Source of the DNA: Ignavibacteriota bacterium
GTDB taxonomy: Bacteria; Bacteroidota; Ignavibacteria; UBA10030; UBA6906
Direction of reading: 5' to 3'
Assembly (NCBI GenBank): GCA_016707525.1
Contig: JADJHP010000021.1
Coordinates: 62,001 to 126,000, forward strand
DNA: 64,000 nt
In this document: positions 47,154-55,566 of the stretch, in pieces
How positions within the stretch are numbered: position 1 is the stretch's first letter
Layout: each line of letters opens with the position of its first letter
Made by a program: the position numbers and the translations under genes
Notes under the pieces: generated by a model
Seen by the model: only the letters and a program-made list of their open reading frames with translations
Told to the model about the DNA's origin: nothing
Database searches by the model: none

Positions 47154-48219
47154 GGGTGAACGCTCCCGCAAAAATGTCGAAGAGATGGTCAGTGTCCGAT
47201 GGCCCGGGATATGCTTCCGGATGGAACTGAACGGAAGAGATGGGCCGCGACCGGTGGCGGATGCCTTCGTTCGTGCCGTCGTTCGCATTGAAGAACCAGG
47301 GTGCCCACTCCGGTGGAAGCGTGGACTCGTCCACCGCATACCCGTGGTTCTGTGATGTGATGTAGCAACGCTTGGTTCCGACCTCGACGCACGGTTGGTT
47401 CTGCCCGCGGTGGCCGTATTTCAATTTGTACGTCCTTGCCCCGGCGGCCAGCCCGATCACCTGATGGCCCAGGCAGATCCCGAAGATCGGGATATCCCGG
47501 GCGAAGCCCTTCCGGAGGATCTCGATCGTGGTCGTGCACCGCTGGGGATCGCCCGGCCCGTTCGAGAGCATCACACCATCGGCCTGCTCGCGGGTCCAGT
47601 CATAGTCCCACGGCACCCGGAGCACATTCACACCGCGGCGCACCAGGCTGCGCACGATGTTCTCCTTGCATCCAAGATCGACGAGGATGACGGTCCGCTC
47701 TCCTGCAGCCGGATACCATTGCGGCTTCGTGATGCTGACATCCGCGGCCAGATTCCGCTCGTTCGGGTCGTCCCACGGCACCTCCGCATCGCCGACCGCA
47801 AGGCGGCCGAGCATGGTCCCCTTCGCGCGCAGACGTTTCGTCAGGGCGCGCGTATCCACGCCGCTCAGGCCGGGGATATTCTGCCGCTTCATCCACTCCC
47901 CGAGCGAGTCCTGCGATGTCCAATGGCTTGCGGCTTCCGACACCCGGGAAACGATCAGCGCGCGCACGTGGATCCGGGTGCTCTCGAAGTGCCGGACGAT
48001 CGCTTCCGGATCCGCCGCACCATTCACCGGAATGCCATAGTTGCCGATCAGCGGGTACGTGAGGACAAGGATCTGGCCCTCATACGAGGGGTCGGTCATG
48101 GATTCGGGGTAACCGACCATGCCGGTATTGAAGACGACTTCCCCTGCCGACGGAACAGGCGCACCGAAGGATTCTCCTTCGCAGCGGTACCCATCTGCCA
48201 GAACGAGTTCTGCTTTCAT
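47134..48219 (-). CDS. carA: Carbamoyl-phosphate synthase small subunit (glutaminase)
   Basis: 361 residues. The N-terminal CarA domain begins MKAELVLADGYRCEGESFG and has NTGMVGYPESMTDPSYEGQI. The class I glutaminase triad is intact: Cys in FGICLGHQVIGLAAGA and His/Glu in SSVQFHPEAYPGP. It passes ammonia from glutamine to CarB. It starts 88 bases after the DUF5989 gene and overlaps carB by 20 bases. That gap is the largest within this part of the operon and could hold a promoter, although none was recognised. Confidence 0.96.
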   Translation of the reverse strand: MKAELVLADGYRCEGESFGAPVPSAGEVVFNTGMVGYPESMTDPSYEGQILVLTYPLIGNYGIPVNGAADPEAIVRHFESTRIHVRALIVSRVSEAASHWTSQDSLGEWMKRQNIPGLSGVDTRALTKRLRAKGTMLGRLAVGDAEVPWDDPNERNLAADVSITKPQWYPAAGERTVILVDLGCKENIVRSLVRRGVNVLRVPWDYDWTREQADGVMLSNGPGDPQRCTTTIEILRKGFARDIPIFGICLGHQVIGLAAGARTYKLKYGHRGQNQPCVEVGTKRCYITSQNHGYAVDESTLPPEWAPWFFNANDGTNEGIRHRSRPISSVQFHPEAYPGPSDTDHLFDIFAGAFTHATQCA

Positions 48220-48307
48220 TCGCTATTCCCTCGCCGCCGGCAGCCGCTCGGGCCGCCGGGGCATATGATCGCATGGTTCAGTGACGAACAACCCACCACG
48301 GGCATTC

Positions 48308-48475
48308 TCAGAACAGCGTGTAGATGAACGGTGCGAGCGCCGAACCCTGCGTGAAGACCAGGAGCAATCCGAGCAGCAACAGCATGCCGATGATCGGCCC
48401 GAGCCACCACTTCTTTCTTACCCGCATGAACGACCACAGGTCGCCAAGGATACCGATCTTATCCATTCCAGACAT
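48308..48475 (-). CDS. DUF5989 family small membrane protein
   Basis: 55 residues: MSGMDKIGILGDLWSFMRVR, then a KKWW boundary and one hydrophobic helix LGPIIGMLLLLGLLLVFTQG, ending SALAPFIYTLF. The family consists of such single-helix proteins and is found next to carbamoyltransferase and SxtJ genes, exactly the arrangement here. Its function is unknown; a membrane partner or scaffold for the modifying enzyme is possible. It is too short for usual gene finders. It lies 48 bases after sxtJ. Confidence 0.8.
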   Translation of the reverse strand: MSGMDKIGILGDLWSFMRVRKKWWLGPIIGMLLLLGLLLVFTQGSALAPFIYTLF

Positions 48476-48523
48476 ACGTCCTCCGTGTACCGTGTTGATG
48501 TGCGTGGATCCCGTTCACCGGGC

Positions 48524-48937
48524 TCAGAACAATTGCTCATACCGCTTGGGGTCGAACGGCACCTGCTCGCGGACCTTCCAGTACGATCCCGGCCCACGGG
48601 TGATGGCCCGGGTGAGCGGGTCGCGCCCGAACGTCCGCATGATGAGTCCGACCGGCGTCAGAATGCCGTAGAAGAAGAGGCCGAGGATGATGCGCGTGTT
48701 CACCCAGCCCAGTACGAAGGCGAACTTCATCCACCCGATGAAGACCGGACGGAGGAGCGGACGCGCGATGAGTCCGCCGAGAGCGAACGCCCCCGCGCCG
48801 CCGAGGAACCACGGCCAGACAGAACCCTCGCGGTAGAAACTGTAGGCGGCCACGGCCAGACAGATCACCGCGAACATCAGGCCGAACTTGCGGACCTCAC
48901 GGTCCGAGGCATTGATCTTCTCGCTAATCAAGGGCAA
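48524..48937 (-). CDS. SxtJ family membrane protein
   Basis: 137 residues with three to four hydrophobic helices (FGLMFAVICLAVAAYSFY, VWPWFLGGAGAFALGGLIARPL, FIGWMKFAFVLGWVNTRIILGLFFYGILTPVGLIM) and the ending FDPKRYEQLF. The WMKFAFVLGWVNTRIILGL segment is typical of the SxtJ family named from saxitoxin clusters. It overlaps the carbamoyltransferase by 14 bases. It presumably places or assists the carbamoyltransferase at the membrane; this is inferred from its constant gene linkage. Confidence 0.82.
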   Translation of the reverse strand: MPLISEKINASDREVRKFGLMFAVICLAVAAYSFYREGSVWPWFLGGAGAFALGGLIARPLLRPVFIGWMKFAFVLGWVNTRIILGLFFYGILTPVGLIMRTFGRDPLTRAITRGPGSYWKVREQVPFDPKRYEQLF

Positions 48938-50750
48938 ATTCCTTTCTCCAGTTGGTGTCCGTCACGAGCTCCTTCTGCTGCGACTTCGCAACGATGAAGT
49001 TGCCCATCACGAGATAGTCCATTTCCGTCCGCATGAAACAGGTGTACGCCTCTTTGGGCCGGCAGACGATGGGTTCACCCCGCACATTGAAGGACGTATT
49101 GATGATCACAGGACAGCCGGTCTTGCGTTCGAACGCTGCGATGAGGTCGTAGTATGCGGGATGGTCCTCGCGTGCGACCGTTTGAATGCGCGCGGAGTAA
49201 TCGACATGCGTGACCGCAGGGATCTCCGACCGGGCGATGTTCAGCCTCTCGATCCCGAACAACTGGTCCTGTTCCGCGGTCGTCGTGATGCACCGGTCGC
49301 GCCGTACATTGGCAACCAGGAGCATGTACGGGCTGGGGCGGTCGATCTCGAACCAATCCGACACACGTTCGGCAAGCACCGAGGGGGCGAAGGGCCGGAA
49401 CGATTCGCGGTATTTGATCTTCAGGTTCATGATGGACTGCATCTTGGGAGAGCGGGCATCGCCGATGATGCTGCGTGCACCCAGCGCACGCGGCCCGAAT
49501 TCCATGCGGCCCTGGAACCACCCCACGACGTTCTCGTTGGCGAGTATCTCCGCCACCTCTTCCGCGAGGTCCTCCGGTGCGACCTTCCGGTAGGCGATGT
49601 CGTTCAGCTGCAGGTACTCTTCGATCTCGCGGTCCGCATAGACAGGCCCGAGGTAGGATCCCCGCTGACTGTCGCGTCCGCCCCCGGACGTTGTGCGTGG
49701 CTGACCGAGATACGCGTGCCATGCGAACAGGGCAGCCCCCAGTGCGCCGCCGGCATCACCGGCCGCGGGCTGGATCCAGATATCATCGAAGGGCCCTTCC
49801 CGCAGCACGCGGCCATTGCCCACGCAGTTGAGTGCCACGCCGCCGGCGAGGACGAGGTTCTTCTCGCCGGTGACCTTGTGCACGTGCCGCACGGCACGGA
49901 GCATGATCTCTTCGGTCACCTCCTGCAGCGAACGCGCCAGGTCCATTTCCCGCTGTGTGAGCTTCGACTCGGGTTTCCGCGGCGGGCCGTCGAACAGCGC
50001 GTCCATCTCCTCCCCGGTCATTTTCAATCCCGCACAATAGTCGAAGTATTTCATGTTCATGCGGAATGAACCGTCCGGCTTCAGATCGATGAGGTTGTCG
50101 AGGATCGTCTGCACATAGCGCGGTTCGCCGTAGGGTGCGAGGCCCATCACTTTGTATTCTGCAGAATTCACCTTGAAGCCCGTGAAGTAGGTGAACGCGG
50201 AATAGAGCAAACCCAGCGAATGCGGAAAATCCATCTCACCGAGGAGGGTCAGGGTGTTGTCGACCCCCCTGCCGTAGCTCGTGGTGGCCCATTCTCCTAC
50301 GCCATCCATCGTAAGGAAGGCAGCGCGCTGGAATGGCGACGGGTAGAAGGCGGACGCAGCATGCGATTCATGATGCTCGAGGAAGAGGAGCGGCACCTTT
50401 TCACCGAGGTTGTCGGTGATCAGGGAGGGCATCCACAGTTTTTCCTTGAGCCAGAGCGGCAGGGCCATCAGGAATGACGAGATCCCGAGTGGCGCCGTCG
50501 CCAGATAGGTCTCCAGGATCCGTTCGAATTTGACGAGGGGCTTGTCATAGAACGCGACGTGTGCGATGTCGCGTGCCGAGATCCCCGCTTCGGCCAGGCA
50601 GTACGCGATCGCCTGGGCCGGGAAGGCTGAATCATGGCGTATGCGTGTGAACCGCTCTTCCTGGGCGGCCGCAACGATCACGCCATCCTTGATGAGCGCA
50701 GCAGCGCTGTCATGATAGAAGCATGAGAGGCCGAGTATGTACATGGGCAT
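48924..50750 (-). CDS. NodU/CmcH-family carbamoyltransferase
   Basis: 608 residues, the usual length. The N-terminal ASKHA-fold half has LGLSCFYHDSAAALIKDG, AQEERFTRIRHDSAFP and FLEHHESHAASAFYPSPF. The active-site region has LAGGVALNCVGNGRVL and AAGDAGGALGAALF. The C-terminal carbamoyladenylate-binding half has GWFQGRMEFGPRALGARSIIGDAR. It transfers a carbamoyl group from carbamoyl phosphate, via carbamoyladenylate, to a hydroxyl of a sugar or small molecule. CarA and CarB are encoded three genes downstream in the same operon. The substrate is probably the exopolysaccharide or its precursor (inference). Confidence 0.93.
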   Translation of the reverse strand: MPMYILGLSCFYHDSAAALIKDGVIVAAAQEERFTRIRHDSAFPAQAIAYCLAEAGISARDIAHVAFYDKPLVKFERILETYLATAPLGISSFLMALPLWLKEKLWMPSLITDNLGEKVPLLFLEHHESHAASAFYPSPFQRAAFLTMDGVGEWATTSYGRGVDNTLTLLGEMDFPHSLGLLYSAFTYFTGFKVNSAEYKVMGLAPYGEPRYVQTILDNLIDLKPDGSFRMNMKYFDYCAGLKMTGEEMDALFDGPPRKPESKLTQREMDLARSLQEVTEEIMLRAVRHVHKVTGEKNLVLAGGVALNCVGNGRVLREGPFDDIWIQPAAGDAGGALGAALFAWHAYLGQPRTTSGGGRDSQRGSYLGPVYADREIEEYLQLNDIAYRKVAPEDLAEEVAEILANENVVGWFQGRMEFGPRALGARSIIGDARSPKMQSIMNLKIKYRESFRPFAPSVLAERVSDWFEIDRPSPYMLLVANVRRDRCITTTAEQDQLFGIERLNIARSEIPAVTHVDYSARIQTVAREDHPAYYDLIAAFERKTGCPVIINTSFNVRGEPIVCRPKEAYTCFMRTEMDYLVMGNFIVAKSQQKELVTDTNWRKEFALD

Positions 50751-50771
50751 CCTGTGTGTGGTGATCGATGA

Positions 50772-52727
50772 TCATTGATGCTGATGAATGTTGCTGAGCG
50801 CGTCCGCTCCTCCGGGCCACGGAACGGCCTTGGTGTCCCCGGCAGGTTCTCCGGGAGCCACGATCTCGTCAAATCGCACATTGAACCGCCGGATCGAGAG
50901 TCCGAGCTCGCGGGCCTTCTTCGTCAGACGCCTGTAGACCTCCGGCTTGATATCATCCCCCGACAACAGGACTTCCTTGATCATCCGCCGGTTGACAAGC
51001 TGTTCCAGCTTCCAGTGGCCGCCGAACACCGGGTACCCGTTCAGTCGCTTCCCTTCGACGCTTGGCCTGTCGTCCAGGAAGCCCGCAGGCGACACGATCT
51101 CCAGCTCAGATTCCAGGATGCGTTGCAGGGCGAAGACCCCATTCCGGTCCGCACCATAGATCAGCACCTTCCGTGTACCCTCCCTGTTCTTCCGGAAGAT
51201 GTGCGAAAGGACGCGGAAGGAGAACCGCGAGCTGACCGCAAGCGTGAGGAGGATGTAGAAGTCCAGCAGGATGGTTGTCAGGTCGACGTACGGTACGTGG
51301 AACGGCAGCAGCGCATAGATGGTGCCACACAGGGCGACCGCAACGAAGACGGTCTTGCTGATCGAGAGGCCATCGGCCAGGCTGAACTGCCGCAGCGAGA
51401 AGCGGTACGTTCCCATGGCCCAGAACACCAGAAATTGGATGCACGCGGTGATCGTCACAGTGGTCACCAGGTCAGGATCGAGGATCCGCGAATGCCGTGC
51501 ACCGTCGTGGATCATGTATGCGCCTGCGAACGCCACGATGATGAAGACGATATCGAGGAATACCTGGAACACGTTCCTGTTCACGACCTGGGTGTCGAAG
51601 AGCGGCAGGAAGATCCCGTTCTGCAACAGGGCGATCTCCTGGTACCGCAACTGCCGCACACCCACGACGAGGGCGATACCCACGACAACGAGGACAAAGA
51701 CCGCGTCCGCATTGTTCGCGAGCGTGATGACGAAGGCCCCCGCACCCAGGAGGCAGGAGACCAGGTACAGGACAAGCACGGCATGGCGCTGGGAGAACCC
51801 GCGCGCCAGGAGCTGGTGATGGATGTGGCCCCGGTCCGGCACGAACATGGAATTCCACCACTTCCCCCGGGCGGGCGCCGCGCCGGCGGAGGGCAGGAGC
51901 GACCGGAGGAGGCGCCGCAGCATGGAGAGCAACGTATCCATGATCGGCAGGCCAAGAGCCACGATCGGTATCATGATCGCGAACGCGGTGGTACTCTTCG
52001 TCGAGCTTTGCAGCGACAGGACCGCAAGCATGAAGCCCAGGAACAGGCTGCCGGAGTCGCCGAGGAACACGCGTGCCGGATTGAAATTGTACCGCAGGAA
52101 GCCCAGTACGGCACCGGCAAGGATCAGGGCCACCACGGCGGTACCGACATCCTCATGCATGATCGCGATGGGGACCATGGTCAGAAGCGCGATCGCAGAG
52201 ACACCGGAGGCAAGGCCGTCCAGTCCGTCGATCAGATTGATCGCATTCGTCACCCCCACGATCCAGAGCACCGTCACGATGTAATCGAATGCACCGAGGT
52301 CGAGTTTGCCATCGCCGAACGGATCCGTGATCCCCGAGACGTGGAAGCCGGCGAGATACACGACGGAGCTCAGCAGAAGCTGCACGAGAAACTTCTGCTT
52401 CGGCCGGAGTTCGCGGATATCATCCCAGACACCAAGGAGCACAACCACGATGAGGGCGATGGCAAGGGTGATCCCCTGCTGGCCCGTTGCCCAGACGGGG
52501 AATTGAAGCACGCGTTCGAACATCATCACGAGAACAACGGAGATACCGAACGCGATGCTGACGGCAACGCCGCCAAGGCGGGGCGTCGGCGTGCTGTGCG
52601 CCTTGCGGGCACCCGGACGGTCGATGGCCCCGATCACATGGGCAAGCCGGATCACCGCCGGCGTGATCAGCAGGGTGATGACGAGGGGAATGGCAAAGAC
52701 CAGGGCCAGATGGAATGCGATCGGCAT
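50772..52727 (-). CDS. WecA/TagO-type initiating transferase fused to a CapD-like membrane-sensor domain
   Basis: 651 residues. Residues 1 to about 370 form a polyprenyl-phosphate GlcNAc-1-phosphate transferase: ARKAHSTPTPRLGG, VWDDIRELRPKQKF, INLIDGLDGLASG, VFLGDSGSLFLGF and DRGHIHHQLLARGFSQRH, with about ten helices. From about 390 on, four more helices lead into a Rossmann-like domain (VLIYGADRNGVFALQRIL, LDDRPSVEGKRLNGYPVFGG, EVLLSGDDIKPEV). That matches the N-terminal CoA_binding_3 part of CapD/WbpM or WbaP-type proteins, without their catalytic domain. It would start the lipid-linked repeat unit. The fusion is unusual. Confidence 0.88.
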   Translation of the reverse strand: MPIAFHLALVFAIPLVITLLITPAVIRLAHVIGAIDRPGARKAHSTPTPRLGGVAVSIAFGISVVLVMMFERVLQFPVWATGQQGITLAIALIVVVLLGVWDDIRELRPKQKFLVQLLLSSVVYLAGFHVSGITDPFGDGKLDLGAFDYIVTVLWIVGVTNAINLIDGLDGLASGVSAIALLTMVPIAIMHEDVGTAVVALILAGAVLGFLRYNFNPARVFLGDSGSLFLGFMLAVLSLQSSTKSTTAFAIMIPIVALGLPIMDTLLSMLRRLLRSLLPSAGAAPARGKWWNSMFVPDRGHIHHQLLARGFSQRHAVLVLYLVSCLLGAGAFVITLANNADAVFVLVVVGIALVVGVRQLRYQEIALLQNGIFLPLFDTQVVNRNVFQVFLDIVFIIVAFAGAYMIHDGARHSRILDPDLVTTVTITACIQFLVFWAMGTYRFSLRQFSLADGLSISKTVFVAVALCGTIYALLPFHVPYVDLTTILLDFYILLTLAVSSRFSFRVLSHIFRKNREGTRKVLIYGADRNGVFALQRILESELEIVSPAGFLDDRPSVEGKRLNGYPVFGGHWKLEQLVNRRMIKEVLLSGDDIKPEVYRRLTKKARELGLSIRRFNVRFDEIVAPGEPAGDTKAVPWPGGADALSNIHQHQ

Positions 52728-52733
52728 AGGTGA

Positions 52734-53606
52734 CTATCCCTTCCGCCCGAATTCTTCGTGGAGATACGGAGGCAGGTGCTCGGGCAGGATCGCATCCCCC
52801 CCGCACATGACAGCGGCATACTCGACGGCATTCCTGAGGTGACGGAGGTTTCCCGGCCAGTCGAACTCCCGGCACACGCGGAGCGCCTCCTGCGAGAAGC
52901 GCACCGGCGACATGCCGGGACGGGCCTCGACATCTCCCAGGAACGTCTCGATCAGCATCGGGATATCTTCCCGCCGCTTGCGCAGCGGCAACAATTCCAC
53001 ATGGATCGGGCTGAGCCGGTGCAACAGGCCGTCGGGGAAGGCCCGGAGGCCGCGTGCGTCACCGGCCGGCTGCGTCATGGTGGAGATCAGCCGCACGTTG
53101 AGCGTGACATCATCGGATCCCGCGATCCGCCGGAGGGATTGGAACTCGACCGCACGAAGCATGCGCAACAGGAGCGCAGGAGGGACGGCACCGATCTCAT
53201 TCAGCAGGATAGTACCGTCGTTCGCGCGTTCCATGGCACCCGGCTTGATATCCACCTCACGCCACTGGACGGACTCATATCCGAAGACCTCGCGTTCAAG
53301 CTCCTCCGGCGTCAGTGCCGAACATTCCACGGTCACGAAGCGTCCTACGGCACGAGGGCTCGCCTGGTGGATCATGTGCGCAACCCACTCCTTCCCTGTT
53401 CCGCTCTCCCCCAGCAGGAGGACATTGACATGACTCGCGGCCACACGGCGGATGGTCTCCACGATCTCTTTCATGGCAGGATTGCGGGACCGGTCAAAGA
53501 TATGTTCCCATGATGGCCGCAGGACAGGTCCACGCTGCCCGTGAAGCGAGAGCAAGGGCACCGGTTCGGGATGCCGGTCAGACTTGTGCGAAGATGGTGT
53601 CTTCAT
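52734..53606 (-). CDS. Degenerate NtrC-type AAA+ protein without GAFTGA and without HTH
   Basis: 290 residues from the ATG at 53606 (ATGA overlap). Walker A is intact (LLGESGTGKEWVAHM). Where activators have GAFTGA, it reads YESVQWREVDIKPGAM. Walker B is DGTILLNEIGAVP, so the usual Asp is Asn. The WPGNLRHLRNAVEYA sensor region survives. The protein stops at HLPPYLHEEFGRKG with no Fis-type DNA-binding domain. It is therefore unlikely to activate sigma-54 polymerase on its own. It may sense nucleotide, modulate an intact activator or have been recruited to polysaccharide control. It lies 6 bases upstream of the transferase gene. Confidence 0.85.
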   Translation of the reverse strand: MKTPSSHKSDRHPEPVPLLSLHGQRGPVLRPSWEHIFDRSRNPAMKEIVETIRRVAASHVNVLLLGESGTGKEWVAHMIHQASPRAVGRFVTVECSALTPEELEREVFGYESVQWREVDIKPGAMERANDGTILLNEIGAVPPALLLRMLRAVEFQSLRRIAGSDDVTLNVRLISTMTQPAGDARGLRAFPDGLLHRLSPIHVELLPLRKRREDIPMLIETFLGDVEARPGMSPVRFSQEALRVCREFDWPGNLRHLRNAVEYAAVMCGGDAILPEHLPPYLHEEFGRKG

Positions 53607-54529
53607 AGGTCGATCACCAGAGCAATACCTCCAAATCGATTCTCCACGGCACTCGGGGCGAGCGCAAGGTCCAGGCGCGCGCGTGAATACCTGAACCCGA
53701 TGCCATAGCGTGCCACACGTTCCACCGATCCGACCTTGAACCCGACCCTGAATGCCATCCAGGACACGGGACTGATCTCGAGGCCACCTTTCGTACTGAA
53801 CTGCGACACTCCCGGGAAATTCCTTTGCGTTGCCAGCGTCAGAGTCACCACCGGGTCCTTTGCACGTGGAGGATAGGTCATCGTGGCACCGATCTCCAGG
53901 TACTGCGCAAGATCGGGTTCCCAGAGGATCCCGCTTTGTGCATTGGAGTACCAGTAGGTCACCCCCCGTACCGCACCGTATGTCAGTCCATAGGAGATAC
54001 CGGGCGATGGATAGTAGAACACACCCAGAAGCCCCCACCCGGTGGTCTTGCGCGCGGTACCGATCGTCATGTCCCGCACTCCCGCGATCATCCCAACGCT
54101 GATCGTCGGCAGGAGCAGATACGAAAGCGCTGCATCACCGCCGATCCCCTTGAACTCCGTCGTGGGTCCGCCCTCGGGGGTCAACGTCCCGCCATGCATC
54201 ACCAGCGCATTGACCCCCAGGGAGAATTCGGCGTTGCGGAATACGGCGGCGCTCACCTGCTCGGTCTTGGCGTGGGTCCCGGGGTCACTGATGTGCGTGA
54301 GCACGATGTTCTGGTATCGGAGGAACGCAAGGCTGCCGGGATTCCAGAACATGGCTGTCACATCCCGGGCATCCGCGTTCGCAGCATCCGCCAGGCCGGC
54401 CGGCCTCATGCTGATCGCCGAGGGACGGAAGGTGTGATAGTACGGGGTCTGGGCTGATCCGGCCACGGTGACCATCATCGTGGCGACAGCGGCAAGGATC
54501 ACGGTTCGCACGGGGTTCATGGTCGTCAT
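53603..54529 (-). CDS. Outer-membrane beta-barrel-like protein (PorV/PorQ-like)
   Basis: 308 residues with a signal peptide (VILAAVATMMVTVAGSAQT). The start of the mature region, SMRPAGLADAANADARDVTAMFWNPGSLAFLRYQNIVLTH, is the conserved Ala/Asn-rich N-terminus of FadL-like PorV/PorQ/UPF0164 barrels of FCB bacteria. The rest alternates aromatic and polar residues, as in beta-strands, ending ENRFGGIALVIDL. It is coupled to the export lipoprotein upstream (ATGA) and to the AAA+ gene downstream. It may be an accessory outer-membrane channel for the polymer, or a T9SS shuttle-like protein. I cannot choose between these. Confidence 0.7.
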   Translation of the reverse strand: MTTMNPVRTVILAAVATMMVTVAGSAQTPYYHTFRPSAISMRPAGLADAANADARDVTAMFWNPGSLAFLRYQNIVLTHISDPGTHAKTEQVSAAVFRNAEFSLGVNALVMHGGTLTPEGGPTTEFKGIGGDAALSYLLLPTISVGMIAGVRDMTIGTARKTTGWGLLGVFYYPSPGISYGLTYGAVRGVTYWYSNAQSGILWEPDLAQYLEIGATMTYPPRAKDPVVTLTLATQRNFPGVSQFSTKGGLEISPVSWMAFRVGFKVGSVERVARYGIGFRYSRARLDLALAPSAVENRFGGIALVIDL

Positions 54530-55236
54530 CGGATGATCGCAAAGATCCCAAAGAGCACGATCACGTCGCGAAGGAGATCGGCAAAGTCCCTGATAACGTT
54601 CTCTTCCCGCGGAACGTACATGAGATCTCCCGGGTAGATCAACGGGAGCGTTTCATTCCGTCCGGGAAGCGTTGCAAGAGATGCGGAGAGGTCCAATTCC
54701 ACGGTCGACTCGCTGTCCCCTCCCCGGAAGACGCGCACGTGACGCAGGTCGGCGTTCGCCGACGGCCCTCCCGCGAACGCCAGTGCCTGGAAGGGCGAGA
54801 CGGGCGTCGTCGACACGAACGTCCCCTGGCTGGTCACCGATCCCAGGATGACGAGCTTCTGCTCCAGCGCACCTTTGATCCTGATCGATGGCCGCACGGT
54901 GCTCGTCACATAGCTCGAGAGGCGTTTGCCGATGGTCTCATTCAATTGACCTTTCGTTGCACCCCGGGCCGGCGTGTCGCCGATGACAGGTAGCGTGATC
55001 ATGCCATCTTCACGGACGGTTTCCGTGACGTTGAACTCCGGATAATCGGGGACCGAGATCTCCACCTGATCGCCCGCTTGAATGACATACTCCTCTGAGT
55101 CCGTCGTCATGCGCTTCCGCTCGACGGACCATGACGTGATGTCCCTCGTGAGGTACTGGTCGGAACCGCACCCCGCGGTGAACAACAGCAACGTGAACAG
55201 CAGATGGCGTGCAACTCGATACCGGGTGTATGTCAT
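54526..55236 (-). CDS. Polysaccharide export lipoprotein (Wza/OPX family)
   Basis: 236 residues from ATG 55236. It has a lipoprotein signal (LLFTLLLFTAGC). The polysaccharide-export domain is clear: EEYVIQAGDQVEISVPDYPEFNVTETV, then VREDGMITLPVIGD, and a SLBB-like repeat (VILGSVTSQGTFVSTTP, FQALAFAGGPSANADLRHVRVFRGG). LPLIYPGDLMYVPREE precedes a final hydrophobic helix (LLRDVIVLFGIFAIIR). It would form the outer-membrane exit pore. It is the first gene of the minus-strand operon and has a near-consensus -24/-12 element 69 bases upstream. Confidence 0.9.
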   Translation of the reverse strand: MTYTRYRVARHLLFTLLLFTAGCGSDQYLTRDITSWSVERKRMTTDSEEYVIQAGDQVEISVPDYPEFNVTETVREDGMITLPVIGDTPARGATKGQLNETIGKRLSSYVTSTVRPSIRIKGALEQKLVILGSVTSQGTFVSTTPVSPFQALAFAGGPSANADLRHVRVFRGGDSESTVELDLSASLATLPGRNETLPLIYPGDLMYVPREENVIRDFADLLRDVIVLFGIFAIIR

Positions 55237-55304
55237 GGATCCGTTCTGGCAGAGATGAAGACGACGGGTGATCGGGCCGCGCAAGGATGCGCTCACATGG
55301 GTAT

Positions 55305-55320
55305 GACAAGAAGCGTGCCG
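55305..55320 (-). promoter_or_regulatory. Sigma-54-type promoter (minus operon)
   Basis: On the minus strand CGGCACG-CTTC-TTGTC has GG and GT 12 bases apart, as in the consensus TGGCACG-N4-TTGC, with one change in each half (T to C at the first base; C to T at the last). The expected transcription start is near 55293, giving a leader of about 57 bases to the wza-like ATG at 55236. Confidence 0.6.
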
Positions 55321-55502
55321 ACATGAAGTCACCGCTTTCGTTGCGAACTTTGCAGATGCGTCAGGAGAAGTGTATCCAGAGGGGACACTCTTCCCGGGGC
55401 GAGTGACTCCACAGGGACCATTCGCCGTTTCATGCGATGTTCCCGCGCGGTGAGAATCGTGCAATGTGCGCAGAGAGCGGGGTTCCGACGGTGGATGGAT
55501 AC

Positions 55503-55518
55503 TGGCACGTGCATTGTA
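55503..55518 (+). promoter_or_regulatory. Sigma-54-type promoter (plus operon)
   Basis: TGGCACG-TGCA-TTGTA matches the -24/-12 consensus except C to T at the -12 C. The -24 half is perfect and the spacing exact. The predicted start is near 55529, about 38 bases before the GTG at 55567. The 330-base divergent gap contains no other supported gene. Confidence 0.65.
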
Positions 55519-55566
55519 TCTGAACGGGAGTGTCCACACGTCACACGTACGAACCTTCGAGGCCCA

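Noticed and set aside
50775..52733. A 652-codon open frame on the plus strand opposite the WecA fusion gene (also long ones at 14525-16033 and 44544-46004)
   Set aside because: These are shadows of GC-rich genes in the complementary frame; residue content is Arg/Gly/Asp-heavy with no motifs, while the minus-strand genes are complete and motif-rich.
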